In this document: piece after piece, positions 1 through 8,958 of the stretch | How positions within the stretch are numbered: the stretch's first letter is position 1 | Layout of the letters: every line of letters begins with the position of its first letter | Source: Brevibacterium sp. ZH18 | GTDB taxonomy: Bacteria; Actinomycetota; Actinomycetes; Actinomycetales; Brevibacteriaceae | NCBI RefSeq assembly: GCF_022748595.1 | Contig: NZ_JALDSX010000016.1 | Location: forward strand, 1-64,000 | Direction: 5' to 3' | Length of the DNA: 64,000 nt | Translations under genes and position numbers: made by a program | Notes under the pieces: generated by a model | What the model saw: the letters and a program-made list of their open reading frames with translations, nothing else | What the model was told of the DNA's origin: nothing | The model's database searches: none

Positions 1-26
1 TCGAGGTCCGCCGCTGTGTTGGTCAT
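1..26 (-). CDS. Possible start of a gene running off the left edge
   Basis: An ATG at 26-24 opens a frame reading M-T-N-T-A-A-D-L before the window ends. It lies 46 bp downstream of the aldehyde dehydrogenase stop on the same strand, so it could be a third gene of the DapA-family/dehydrogenase operon. No strong Shine-Dalgarno is visible and only eight codons can be read, so no product can be proposed. Confidence 0.3.
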
Positions 27-72
27 GGCTCAATCATAGTCGCCGCGCGGGCGCAGCTGCCGCGGCACCGAT

Positions 73-1560
73 TCAGCTGCCGGATACCCAGACGGTCATC
101 GATTCCTGGTAGGACTCCAGTGCTTCCGGACCATTGTCGCGGCCCCAGAACCCGGACTGGCGCAGACCGCCGAACGGAGTGGCCACGGTCCCCTCGCTGT
201 AGCCGTTGATGGCCAGAGTCCCGACCCGGATGCGATCCGACCACCACTTGGCCATCGCCAGGTCCTCACACCACACCGTCGACGCAAGACCGTACTGGTC
301 GTCGTTGATGGCACGCACGGCCTCGTCCCGGGAAGAAACTCTCAGCAGGGACGTGACGGGCCCGAAGATCTCGCCGCGGCCCAGTTCGCTGTCGGTCGGA
401 ACGCCCTCCACGATGGTCGGCGGGTACCAATTGCCCGCTTCAGGCACCTGAGCGGGATCATTGATGACGGTGGCTCCCTTGCCCACAGCTTCGTCAACCC
501 ATGTGGTGATGCGGTCGCGGGACGCCGCAGTGATGACCGGCCCCACATCTGTGCCTTCGCTCAGCGGGTCGCCGAGTGCGAGCTTCGCGGTCGCTGCCAC
601 AAGGGCATCCCGGAACTGCTGGAAGCGCTCCTCATCGTCGCCGACGACGATCACCCGCGACGAGGCTGTGCAGTTCTGTCCGCTGGTGCCGAAGGCCGCT
701 CCCACCACGTCTGCGGCAATCGCTGCGAAGTCGCTGGCGTAGTCGACGTCGACGATGTATCCGGCGCGACCGCCGAGTTCGAGCGACACCTTCTTGAGGT
801 TCGACTTCGCGGAGGATTCGAGGAACGACCGGCCGACCGGTCCTGAGCCTGTGAAGGTCAGGGCGTCGACGTCCGGGTGCAGGCCCAGTGCTCGCCCGAC
901 GGTCCTACCTGTGCCGGTGAGCACGTTGACGACGCCGGAGGGGACTCCTGCGGCCGCGGCCAGTTCAGCGAACCAGAGTGCGCTGAGTGTGGATTCCTCG
1001 GATGGCTTGATCACCATCGAATTGCCTGCGGCCAGCGCAGGAGCGACCTTCCAACCGAGCATGGCGATCGGGTAGTTCCACGGGAGGACCGCACCGACGA
1101 CACCGATGGGGATCTTCTTCACCCATCCCCAGCCGTTCCCGTTCTGGAGGAAGCGTCCTTCATCTCTGGAGATGAGATCAGCGAAGAAGCGCAGGTTGTC
1201 GACGAAGTCCGGTACGTCTTCGTCGCGGCTTCCGGCGAAGACTTTGCCCGCCTCGACCGCGTCGAGATAAGCGATCTCTTCGGTGTTCTCCGCGACCAAC
1301 TCCGCGAGACGGCGCAGGACCGCAGCCCGGTGGTCGGCGTCTTGCGCCCATGGCCCTGAGGTGAAGGCCTGGCGCGCTGCGTGCACAGCCTGGTCCACTT
1401 GGTCGGCTGTCGCCTCCGAAAGCGTGCCGAGCACCTCACCGCTTGCCGGTGATCGCAGCTGCACTCCGGGACCTGCTCCGGTGGTCCGCCGTCCGCCGAT
1501 GTGGAGTCCTCGATCGCCCTCGAGCAGCTGCTGGAGTGCCGTGTTTCCCGACTCAGACAT
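73..1560 (-). CDS. NAD(P)-dependent aldehyde dehydrogenase
   Basis: A 495-residue protein of normal length for the aldehyde dehydrogenase superfamily, which oxidises aldehydes to acids with NAD(P)+ in the cytosol. Visible motifs are PWNYP with Asn162, the cofactor Lys185 (VIKPSE), the Rossmann FTGSGPVG at 236-243, the general base Glu261 in LELGG and the nucleophile Cys297 in GQNC. The ATG overlaps the upstream DapA-family gene by 8 bp, indicating translational coupling. In known pathways this pairing turns sugar-acid or hydroxyproline intermediates into 2-oxoglutarate semialdehyde, which the dehydrogenase oxidises. That substrate is inference; a betaine- or aminobutyraldehyde-type enzyme cannot be excluded. 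Confidence 0.92.
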   Translation of the reverse strand: MSESGNTALQQLLEGDRGLHIGGRRTTGAGPGVQLRSPASGEVLGTLSEATADQVDQAVHAARQAFTSGPWAQDADHRAAVLRRLAELVAENTEEIAYLDAVEAGKVFAGSRDEDVPDFVDNLRFFADLISRDEGRFLQNGNGWGWVKKIPIGVVGAVLPWNYPIAMLGWKVAPALAAGNSMVIKPSEESTLSALWFAELAAAAGVPSGVVNVLTGTGRTVGRALGLHPDVDALTFTGSGPVGRSFLESSAKSNLKKVSLELGGRAGYIVDVDYASDFAAIAADVVGAAFGTSGQNCTASSRVIVVGDDEERFQQFRDALVAATAKLALGDPLSEGTDVGPVITAASRDRITTWVDEAVGKGATVINDPAQVPEAGNWYPPTIVEGVPTDSELGRGEIFGPVTSLLRVSSRDEAVRAINDDQYGLASTVWCEDLAMAKWWSDRIRVGTLAINGYSEGTVATPFGGLRQSGFWGRDNGPEALESYQESMTVWVSGS

Positions 1561-2458
1561 GGAGGGCCCTTCCTTCGATCCCGTCGATCGTGCTCAGCAG
1601 CGCGTCGACTGATTCGGTGTCGACGCTCGGCAGCGGCGGGCGCACCGGCCCCTGTTCGGCACCTCGACGACTGAGTGCGGCTTTGATGAGAGAGATGAAG
1701 GCCGGGTTGTCCTCGATCTGACCCAAAGCCGCACCGAGGCCCTTCCACAGTTCGATTGCCTCACCCCACCGGCCGTCGCGGGACAGATCCCACAGACGCT
1801 GGCACTGCTCAGGCAGCAGCCAGGCCGAGGCCGCCACCCACCCGCTGGCGCCTTGGGAGAATCCTTCCAAGGCGATGCCATCGGCGCCGATGAACACTTC
1901 GACCTCGTCACCGAGTGCCGCCCGCAGCTCCCGAACCCGGGTGGCTGCTCCCGACGTCTCCTTGACGCTCCAGAAGCTTCCCGTGTCGAGCAGCTCGACG
2001 AGGTGGGACGGCTGCAGGTCGGTCCCTGTCGAATGCGGATTGTTGTAGACCATCACCGGCAGTTCCGACGCGGCCATCACGATCCGCAGCGCGGCAATTG
2101 CTGCCTCCGGCGGCAGACCACCGTAGAAGGGAGGGGTGATCATCGCGGCGTCGGCACCCAATGCTGCGGCTTCGGCGATGAGTTCGGACATCTCTGCGGG
2201 CGCGTAGGCCATGCAGCCGACGACGACGGGGGCTCGGCCGGCGGCCGCCTCGACCACTGCGCGGACCTGCGACTCGCGTTCGTCTCGGCTCAGAGCCAGC
2301 GCCTCACCTGTCGCTCCCAGACAGAGGATTCCGCCGATGCCGGTGTCGAGGGCGTGCTCAACCCCGGCAGCCAACTGCTCAAGGTTCTGTGTTCCGTCCG
2401 CGTTGTACGGCGTTGTGGGCACGGCGAAGACTCCGTGCATCCGGTGCTGATTCGACAT
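1553..2458 (-). CDS. Dihydrodipicolinate synthase/N-acetylneuraminate lyase (DapA) family protein
   Basis: A 301-residue class I aldolase-type (beta/alpha)8 protein. It has the GATGE carboxylate-binding loop at 48-52, the YNNP tyrosine at 138 and the Schiff-base lysine at 166 (VKETSG). The ATG at 2458 was chosen because a GGGAG ribosome site lies just upstream; further upstream the frame loses family similarity. Its partner is the overlapping aldehyde dehydrogenase rather than lysine-pathway genes, so a catabolic lyase or dehydratase role (for example a 2-keto-3-deoxy acid or pyrroline-hydroxycarboxylate substrate) is more likely than lysine synthesis. The exact substrate is not readable from the sequence. 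Confidence 0.88.
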   Translation of the reverse strand: MSNQHRMHGVFAVPTTPYNADGTQNLEQLAAGVEHALDTGIGGILCLGATGEALALSRDERESQVRAVVEAAAGRAPVVVGCMAYAPAEMSELIAEAAALGADAAMITPPFYGGLPPEAAIAALRIVMAASELPVMVYNNPHSTGTDLQPSHLVELLDTGSFWSVKETSGAATRVRELRAALGDEVEVFIGADGIALEGFSQGASGWVAASAWLLPEQCQRLWDLSRDGRWGEAIELWKGLGAALGQIEDNPAFISLIKAALSRRGAEQGPVRPPLPSVDTESVDALLSTIDGIEGRALHV

Positions 2459-2626
2459 TGAATCTCCCTCATTCGCATCTGCGTCGGTCGCTTCGCGCCG
2501 ACACCTTTGACAATAGAGAAGAGCGCGACCAGGAGCAATGACCGACCTGCAGGTGAGATGGCAGATCCGTGCAGCTGAGAACGGATCCACTTGCAGCAGG
2601 TGGGACGATCTCGCCCGCGACATGCA

Positions 2627-2662
2627 GAAGGGGCGGATCCCGTGATCGAGATCCGCCCCTTC
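2627..2662 (-). terminator. Hairpin terminator after the Bax-inhibitor gene
   Basis: A perfect 13-bp inverted repeat (GAAGGGGCGGATC, 2627-2639, against 2650-2662) with a 10-nt loop lies 40 bp beyond the stop of the gene at 2703. No T-tract follows, which is common in high-G+C genomes. Confidence 0.75.
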
Positions 2663-2702
2663 AGATGCGTATGAACTGCTGCGTCTGTGTCCCGGACTGG
2701 GA

Positions 2703-3512
2703 CTAGTTCCTGAAGTAGGAGAGGAGGCGCAGAATTTCGATGTAGAGCCACACGAGAGTGACCATGAGGGAGAATGCGCACATCCAGGAGTACTTCTCCG
2801 GGATCTGCTGCTTCACGCCCTGCTCGATCATCTGGAAGTCCATAATCAAGGTCATGGCAGCAAGCACTGTGGCGACGATGCCGATGATGACGCCCAAGGG
2901 CATCGAGATGCCCATGATGTTGATCTCGACAGCTCGCGCCCCACCGGTGCCGGTGAACATGGCGATGCCGAAGTTGATGAGCGAGAAGATCGCGTAGCCG
3001 CCGACGGCGATGAACATGAACTTCTTCATCTTCGAGCCGTAGCGCACGCCCTTGAACTTGAAGAGGGCGAGCATCACGCCGAAGACGCAGAGCGTGGCGA
3101 GCACAGCCTGGACGACGATGCCCGAGAACTGCGATTCGAACAGCGCGGAGATACCGCCGAGGAACACACCTTCGAAAGCGGCATACCCGATGATCAGGGC
3201 CTTGCTCGGTTCCTTCTTGAAGGCGTTGACCAAGCCGAGGACCAACGCGATGAGCATTGCGGGGAAAGCCAAGGGCGGAACGAACCAGCCGACGACGGCA
3301 GCGGCGAGAAGAATGGCGAAGAGCACACCGGTCTTCATCATCACATCGTCATAGGTCATGGCGCGGTCAGCGACCGGGCGACCTGTGTTGCGGTTCTGCG
3401 CGGCAGGCTGGTTGAACAGGTTGTTCAGTTCCTGGTCGGACATGACCGGGCCCTTGTTACGGCCGGCCTGGACTCCCTCATTGAGAGTCCGCTTCATCAT
3501 AGGGTTACTCAC
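2703..3512 (-). CDS. Bax inhibitor-1/YccA family membrane protein
   Basis: A 269-residue polytopic protein. A polar N-terminus of about 60 residues precedes roughly seven hydrophobic segments, ending in a family-typical C-terminus (WLYIEILRLLSYFRN). The family comprises putative membrane ion-leak or stress-protection proteins of uncertain bacterial function. The start is GTG at 3512, preceded by AAAGGA at good spacing. It is monocistronic, with its own hairpin downstream. Confidence 0.9.
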   Translation of the reverse strand: MSNPMMKRTLNEGVQAGRNKGPVMSDQELNNLFNQPAAQNRNTGRPVADRAMTYDDVMMKTGVLFAILLAAAVVGWFVPPLAFPAMLIALVLGLVNAFKKEPSKALIIGYAAFEGVFLGGISALFESQFSGIVVQAVLATLCVFGVMLALFKFKGVRYGSKMKKFMFIAVGGYAIFSLINFGIAMFTGTGGARAVEINIMGISMPLGVIIGIVATVLAAMTLIMDFQMIEQGVKQQIPEKYSWMCAFSLMVTLVWLYIEILRLLSYFRN

Positions 3513-3638
3513 GGTCGAGATCCTTTCGATCTGAGTAGGTTGCCCGCCACGGCAAAACGTCGCGCGGGGGTCTATTCACGGTTCCAGTGTAGTGGTCTGC
3601 CCTGGATACTGACTGAGGGCGAGGCCTGCTGAGAACGA

Positions 3639-3658
3639 GCGTTACGTGATCGTAACGC
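3639..3658. terminator. GCGTTACG-TGAT-CGTAACGC inverted repeat
   Basis: Perfect 8-bp arms (3639-3646 and 3651-3658) with a 4-nt loop lie 31 bp after the AbgT stop and about 130 bp upstream of the Bax-inhibitor gene. It is a plausible terminator for the transporter. Its symmetric GTTACG/CGTAAC form would also suit a dimeric repressor. Confidence 0.5.
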
Positions 3659-3689
3659 CTGAGCAGCGCCGCACTATTCCCCGTCAGCC

Positions 3690-5273
3690 TCAGCCCATGT
3701 GGTAGCTCGTAGCAGCACCTGGACCCCACGGGATTCCTGTAGCCCACCAGACGAAGAACAGCAGTCCCCACAAGATGAACATCGCGAACGAGAGAGGGAT
3801 GGTGAACGACAGCACTGTGCCGATGCCCGCGTCGCGCTTATACCGCTGGATGAAGCCGAGCACGACGACGAAATACGGGCTCATCGGGGAGATGATGTTC
3901 GTCGTCGAATCGCCGATGCGGTAGAGGGCCTGAGTGGTCTCGGGTGAGATCGACAGGAGCATGAACATCGGCACGAGGACCGGTGCCATGAGGGTCCACA
4001 ATCCCGATCCCGAGGTGAGGAACAGCGCACCGAGCGCCACGAGCACCCACCCGCCGAGGAGGATGACGAGGGTCCCGGTGTTGAGCGAGCCGAAGAACTC
4101 GGCACCGCGGATCGCAAGGATCTCACCGAGGCTCGACATCTTGAACAGTGCAAGGAACTGGCTGGCAGCGAAGAAGAGCACGATGACCGGGACGAAGGGA
4201 AGGAGTCCCTTGCCCATCATGTCCGGAATATCCGAGGTCTTCTTGATCGATCCGGTGGCGTATCCGTAGACGATGCCGACGATGAAGAAGCCGAACCCGA
4301 TGATGGCCGCAATGCCGCCCATCAGTCCCGATTCAGGACCGAAGCTGCCGGCCTCGTCACGCAGGAAGGAATCCTTCGGCCAGGCGAGGAGGAACAGGAG
4401 GGCAGCACACGCGATGATGGAGGCCACGGCGATGACCATGCCGCGCTTCTCGTTGGAGTCCAGCGCCATCTTCACGTCGAAGTTGTCCGGGTCGTTCTCA
4501 TCCGGTTCGTCGAGTTCGATCATGTCTGCGCGCTTCGACAGCACCAACTCGGTCATGATGGTCACGGCAGCAGCGACGACGAACATCGACACGAAGTTGA
4601 AGTAGAAATTCGCAACGGGGCTGACCACGTAGTCCGGGTCGATGATCTGAGCGGCCGTGGTGGAGAGTCCGCCGAGGATGGTGTCGAGCGAGTTGACCAT
4701 GGGCGCGGCAGAGTAGCCGCCGGAGGTGGCGGCGTAGGCGACGAGGCAGCCGAGCAGCGGATTGCGTCCCACCGCTTTGAACGCGAGTCCGCCCAGCGGA
4801 ATCATGATCATGTAGGAGGCATCCGAGGCGATCGACGAGGCGGTGCCGGCCAGGGCGACGATGAACGTGATCCACTTCGGAGAGGCCCCGGCGATGGTGC
4901 CGCGCAGCATCGCCGGGATGAGCCCGGACTGCTCAGCCACGGCAACGCCGAGGAGGACGATGAGCACCAGGCCGAGCGCGGGGAACGTGACGAAGTTGTC
5001 CGTGGCTCCGGCGACGATCGCACGCAGTGATTCCGTGCTGAAGAGATTGGTCACCGTCACCGTCTTATCGGTGGCCGGATTGACTGCGCTCAGTCCGGTC
5101 GCAGAGAAGATGGCTGAGAGCACCATGACCACAACAGCCAGCGAGAGGAACAGCCAGAACGGATGCGGAAGTCTGTTGCCCGCCTTCTCGATGATGACCA
5201 GCAGGCGCATGAGCCCGCTGAGTTCATTCGTTTGGGTGGTCGTGTTGTCGGTGGCAGCGGCATTGCGCGACAT
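3690..5273 (-). CDS. AbgT family transporter
   Basis: A 527-residue polytopic membrane protein of the AbgT family (p-aminobenzoyl-glutamate importers; some members export sulfonamide-type antifolates). Visible features are the LPHPFWLF segment near the N-terminus, AVAEQSGL, the hairpin around SDASYMIMIPLG, and the conserved C-terminal region DSTTNIISPMSPY. The ATG at 5273 was chosen because GAGGAG precedes it at ideal spacing; an upstream extension lacks a ribosome site. It is single-gene, with no abgAB-type peptidase beside it, so the direction of transport is unresolved. Confidence 0.92.
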   Translation of the reverse strand: MSRNAAATDNTTTQTNELSGLMRLLVIIEKAGNRLPHPFWLFLSLAVVVMVLSAIFSATGLSAVNPATDKTVTVTNLFSTESLRAIVAGATDNFVTFPALGLVLIVLLGVAVAEQSGLIPAMLRGTIAGASPKWITFIVALAGTASSIASDASYMIMIPLGGLAFKAVGRNPLLGCLVAYAATSGGYSAAPMVNSLDTILGGLSTTAAQIIDPDYVVSPVANFYFNFVSMFVVAAAVTIMTELVLSKRADMIELDEPDENDPDNFDVKMALDSNEKRGMVIAVASIIACAALLFLLAWPKDSFLRDEAGSFGPESGLMGGIAAIIGFGFFIVGIVYGYATGSIKKTSDIPDMMGKGLLPFVPVIVLFFAASQFLALFKMSSLGEILAIRGAEFFGSLNTGTLVILLGGWVLVALGALFLTSGSGLWTLMAPVLVPMFMLLSISPETTQALYRIGDSTTNIISPMSPYFVVVLGFIQRYKRDAGIGTVLSFTIPLSFAMFILWGLLFFVWWATGIPWGPGAATSYHMG

Positions 5274-5494
5274 CGATGCTCCTCGGTCATTCAGCACGCC
5301 GATCGATCGGACCGGCACGTTGGTGGCGTCCACGAAATATGGCACAGCTCACGTCAGCAAGGTTCTAGTTTTATCGACAACAGGTGTTGCGGCGAGAGGA
5401 TCTCATATTCTGGATCGGCACCGGCATCAGTCGAGGCGATCAGGCCCGCCGAGTGGGAATGACCGCGTGAGCATACGACCCGCTCCGGAATGCA

Positions 5495-5529
5495 CGATGC
5501 CGGCCGCACATGATGTGCGACCGGCATCG
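5495..5529 (-). terminator. Terminator after ino1
   Basis: A long near-perfect hairpin (CGATGCCGG paired with CCGGCATCG, and inner CGCACA with TGTGCG) lies 24 bp beyond the ino1 stop, with a TGA triloop. Confidence 0.8.
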
Positions 5530-5552
5530 TCAGCGATTGTCTGACTCCTGAG

Positions 5553-6638
5553 TCAGCGCTCGACGTCTCCGCGGATGAAGGCCTCGACGGCCTCGTGACC
5601 GGCGTCGTCGTCCTGCTGCTCAGGGGGCGACTTCATGAAGTAGGAGGACGCCGAGATCAAGGCGCCGCCGATTCCACGGTCGAGACCGATCTTCGCGGCG
5701 CGCACAGCGTCGATGATGACTCCGGCCGAGTTCGGGGAGTCCCAGACTTCGAGCTTGTACTCAAGGGATACGGGTGCATCGCCGAAGTTGCGACCTTCGA
5801 GACGGACGAATGCCCACTTGCGATCGTCGAGCCACTCGACGTAGTCGCTGGGTCCGATGTGGACGTTGCGCGCGGGCAGATCGGCAGTCGTATTCGACGT
5901 CACGGCCTGCGTCTTCGAGATCTTCTTCGACTCGAGACGCTTGCGCTCGAGCATGTTCTTGAAGTCCATGTTGCCGCCGACGTTGAGCTGGTAGGTCCGG
6001 TCGAGGACGACACCGCGGTCTTCGAAGAGCTTGGCCATCACACGGTGGGTGATGGTCGCACCGAGCTGGCTCTTTATGTCGTCGCCGACGATCGGCACGC
6101 CGGCCGCCCGGAACTTGTCGTCCCATTCCTTCGTGCCTGCGATGAAGACCGGCAGGGCATTGACGAAGGCGACCTTCGCGTCGATTGCGGCCTGGGCGTA
6201 GTATTCGACGGCCTGCTGTGAACCGACGGGCAGGTAGCAGACGAGCACATCGGCCTTCGCGTCGCGCAGTGCCTGAGCCACATCAACGGGTTCGACGTCG
6301 GATTCGACGATCGTCTCGCGGTAGTACTCCCCCAGCCCATCCAGGGTCGGGCCGCGCTTGACCTCGACGCCTGTCGGCGGCACATCGGCGAGTTTGATCG
6401 TGTTGTTCTCACTGGCCGTGATCGCCTCGGCGATGTCGGTTCCGACCTTCTTGCCGTCGACATCGAAGGCAGTGACGAATTCGATATCACCGACGTGATA
6501 CTCCCCGAACTCAACGTGCATGAGTCCCGGAACCTTTGTTCCTGGGGCCGCATCCCGGTAATACTCAACACCTTGGATCAGGGAAGAGGCGCAGTTGCCC
6601 AATCCGGCAATCGCGACTCGAATCGTTTTCGTTCCCAC
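5553..6638 (-). CDS. ino1: Inositol-3-phosphate synthase
   Basis: A 361-residue enzyme that converts glucose 6-phosphate to 1D-myo-inositol 3-phosphate using NAD. In actinobacteria the product feeds phosphatidylinositol and mycothiol. It shows the NAD-binding GLGNCASSL at 12-20, [15 protein letters not shown] and LNVGGNMDF, and matches the compact bacterial form rather than the roughly 500-residue eukaryotic form. The start is GTG at 6638 behind AAAGGAGAA. A 7-bp inverted repeat lies about 92 bp upstream and a strong hairpin follows the gene. Confidence 0.95.
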   Translation of the reverse strand: MGTKTIRVAIAGLGNCASSLIQGVEYYRDAAPGTKVPGLMHVEFGEYHVGDIEFVTAFDVDGKKVGTDIAEAITASENNTIKLADVPPTGVEVKRGPTLDGLGEYYRETIVESDVEPVDVAQALRDAKADVLVCYLPVGSQQAVEYYAQAAIDAKVAFVNALPVFIAGTKEWDDKFRAAGVPIVGDDIKSQLGATITHRVMAKLFEDRGVVLDRTYQLNVGGNMDFKNMLERKRLESKKISKTQAVTSNTTADLPARNVHIGPSDYVEWLDDRKWAFVRLEGRNFGDAPVSLEYKLEVWDSPNSAGVIIDAVRAAKIGLDRGIGGALISASSYFMKSPPEQQDDDAGHEAVEAFIRGDVER

Positions 6639-6729
6639 GTCTGTGATTTCTCCTTTGTCGTTTCAGGTTTCCCTGAGTGTCAGGTCTCCTGAGGATTCAA
6701 GGGGTTTCGAACCTCAGATATTCCTGACG

Positions 6730-6752
6730 GGGTCTGCATTTCGATCAGACCC
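6730..6752. promoter_or_regulatory. Candidate operator upstream of ino1
   Basis: A perfect inverted repeat, GGGTCTG (6730-6736) and CAGACCC (6746-6752), with a 9-bp spacer lies in the 245-bp region between prfC and ino1, 92 bp from the ino1 start. Arm and spacer geometry suit a dimeric regulator. No regulator gene is adjacent. Confidence 0.4.
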
Positions 6753-6818
6753 AACTATTCATCTTAATATCCTCGTCAAAACGGCGAGGCATGTGAACGA
6801 TGGCACTGCTGCCCGGCC

Positions 6819-6871
6819 GTCCGGGTGCCTGACCCGCTCGTCCGGGAGCCTGACCCGGTCGCCCGGGAGCC
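6819..6871. repeat. 21-bp tandem repeat, about 2.5 copies
   Basis: Units at 6819-6839 and 6840-6860 differ at only two positions, followed by a partial third copy to 6871. They sit 13 bp beyond the prfC stop. It is one of nine short tandem repeats found at gene 3' ends in this window. Confidence 0.85.
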
Positions 6872-6883
6872 CCGGTGTCGTCA

Positions 6884-8476
6884 TCAGCTGACGACGAGCG
6901 GCTCCAGAACCAAGTCCGGGTGGTTCTTCTGCACGCCCTGCAGACGCCACCTGTCGGAGAACAGCGCTAGCAGTTCCCCATCGGAGCGGCTGAGGACTTC
7001 AACCGAACGTTCCCGGGCCAGAGTCGGAACGCATTCCGGCGTGGTCCGTCGGGCCAGTGAGAAGTTGAGCCGCTCGAGCGCGCACGGCGCATGGAATTCG
7101 TTGATCATCCGATCCTCGGCGACCTCGAACTGCATCGGTCCGACCGCGCCGAGAACCGGCGCCTGATCGCCGCGCAGGTCCGAGCGAAGCACCTGGATGA
7201 CGCCCTCGTGGTCGAGCTGTTCGATGCCGCGGCGAAACTGCTTGTACTTCGAGGAGTCCTTGGCGCGGATGACCATGAAGTGCTCGGGCGAGAACGTCGG
7301 GATACCCGGGAACTCGACCTTCTTGTCGAGGTAGAGCGAGTCGCCCACACGCAGCGCACTGGCGTTGACGAGTCCGACGACGTCTCCGGGGAACGCCTCG
7401 TCGACGACATCGCGGTCGCGGCCGAAGACCTGCTGCGCGTACTTCGTGGCGAAGGGTTTTCCGGTTGCGGCATGGGTGAGCACGGAGCCACGTTCGAAGA
7501 CGCCGGAGCAGACGCGGATGTAGGCGAGTCGGTCACGGTGGTTCGAATCCATGCCGGCCTGAACCTTGAAGACGAAGCCGGAGAACGGGTCGGCCACGTC
7601 ACGGGGCTCGCCGGTCTTGTCCTCGCGCGCTTCGGCGGCGGGAGCCAGATCGACGAGCATGTCGAGGAGTTTGTGGATGCCGAAGTTGAGTACCGCGGAG
7701 GCGAACATCACCGGGGTGGACTTACCTGCCAGGAAGGTCTCCTGATCGTGGTTCTGGTCCTCCATCTCGAGCAGCTCGGACTCGTCGACAGCAGTCTGCC
7801 ACGCATCGCCTTCGAGATCGGCAGCCTTCTCCGGACTGAAGGTCTCCTCACCGGCGATGGTCGCTCCGCCGTCGGTGCGCGCGTACTTCGTGTAGTCGCC
7901 GGTGACACGGTCGAGCACACCGCGGAAGTCTCCGGACTGTCCAACGGGCCACGTCAGAGGGGTGGGCAGGAGTCCTGTGCGCTCCTGAACTTCGTCCATG
8001 AGCTCAAGCGCGTCGAGGCCGGGGCGGTCCCACTTGTTGACCACGGTGATGATGGGGATGTTGCGGTGGGCACAGACTTCGAAGAGCTTCATCGTCTGAG
8101 CCTCAAGGCCCTTCGCCGCGTCGATGAGCATGACCGCGCAGTCGACTGCGGAGAGAACGCGGTAGGTGTCCTCGGAGAAGTCGGCGTGGCCGGGGGTATC
8201 GACGAGGTTGAACACCGCATCCCGGTACTCGAACTGCAGAGCCGCCGAAGAGATCGAGATCCCGCGGTCTTGCTCCATCTTCATCCAGTCAGAGACGGTC
8301 GCGCGGCGGCCGGCCTTTCCATGGGTGGCTCCGGCCTGACCGATTGCTCGCGCATGCAGGGCGAGCGCCTCGGTGGTCGTTGATTTACCCGCGTCGGGGT
8401 GCGAAATGACAGCGAACGTGCGGCGGCGAGCCGCCTGGGTTCGAATGTCCTTGTCAGAATAATGGCCAGAAGTCAC
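6884..8476 (-). CDS. prfC: Peptide chain release factor 3
   Basis: A 530-residue translational GTPase that recycles RF1/RF2 from the ribosome after peptide release. It has P-loop HPDAGKST at about 26-33, DTPGH at 93-97 and NKWD at 147-150, followed by the RF3-specific C-terminal domains. GTG at 8476 is the preferred start because AGGAT precedes it at about 8 nt; a TTG one codon earlier is possible. It is divergent from the small membrane-protein gene at 8591. Confidence 0.95.
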   Translation of the reverse strand: MTSGHYSDKDIRTQAARRRTFAVISHPDAGKSTTTEALALHARAIGQAGATHGKAGRRATVSDWMKMEQDRGISISSAALQFEYRDAVFNLVDTPGHADFSEDTYRVLSAVDCAVMLIDAAKGLEAQTMKLFEVCAHRNIPIITVVNKWDRPGLDALELMDEVQERTGLLPTPLTWPVGQSGDFRGVLDRVTGDYTKYARTDGGATIAGEETFSPEKAADLEGDAWQTAVDESELLEMEDQNHDQETFLAGKSTPVMFASAVLNFGIHKLLDMLVDLAPAAEAREDKTGEPRDVADPFSGFVFKVQAGMDSNHRDRLAYIRVCSGVFERGSVLTHAATGKPFATKYAQQVFGRDRDVVDEAFPGDVVGLVNASALRVGDSLYLDKKVEFPGIPTFSPEHFMVIRAKDSSKYKQFRRGIEQLDHEGVIQVLRSDLRGDQAPVLGAVGPMQFEVAEDRMINEFHAPCALERLNFSLARRTTPECVPTLARERSVEVLSRSDGELLALFSDRWRLQGVQKNHPDLVLEPLVVS

Positions 8477-8590
8477 CAAAATATCCTATCCCGCTTCTGC
8501 CCTCTGCCGCGTGTCCGGTCAGTCACAGTCGTCTGAGATCGTGTTTCGCATCCAGCGTCCTGTCGGATTCTGCCTCTATGCTGGTGGGCG

Positions 8591-8950
8591 ATGACTGAGG
8601 AATTTGTTGAATATGCCGGCCGCTCGGAGCCCAGGGAACGTTGGCTCAAGGCCCTGCCGCTCATTCTCGCAGCGGTGCTCGGAATCCCCTGCCTGGTGTA
8701 TGCGATCTTGTTCTCAATCTCGATTGCGCAGGTGACGAAGTACATCTTCGACATCGGAACCTCCGGGTGGGAGGCCATCGGCCTGGTGCTGCTCAGCCTC
8801 TCCGGCGCATTCAGCATCATCTTCTATCTCGCGTTCCTCTTCATCGGCACCCGCAGGCGGACATGGAAATGGCGCATCTGGTGGGCCGTGGCCGCCTTCC
8901 TCGCCGCAGCAGCTCTGCCGATCTGGTGGCTGTTCGCCGACTTCCTGTAG
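8591..8950 (+). CDS. Small membrane protein, about three transmembrane segments
   Basis: A 119-residue protein with a charged N-terminus (about 20 residues), three hydrophobic stretches and an aromatic C-terminus (PIWWLFADFL). I do not recognise a family. It is divergent from prfC with 114 bp between starts and converges on hrpA with an 8-bp gap. High G+C at third positions supports coding. The ribosome site is weak (GGTGGGCG). Confidence 0.75.
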   Translation: MTEEFVEYAGRSEPRERWLKALPLILAAVLGIPCLVYAILFSISIAQVTKYIFDIGTSGWEAIGLVLLSLSGAFSIIFYLAFLFIGTRRRTWKWRIWWAVAAFLAAAALPIWWLFADFL

Positions 8951-8958
8951 ATCGAGGT

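Noticed and set aside
7091-8383. Long plus-strand frame opposite prfC
   Set aside because: Shadow; release factor 3 is intact on the minus strand.
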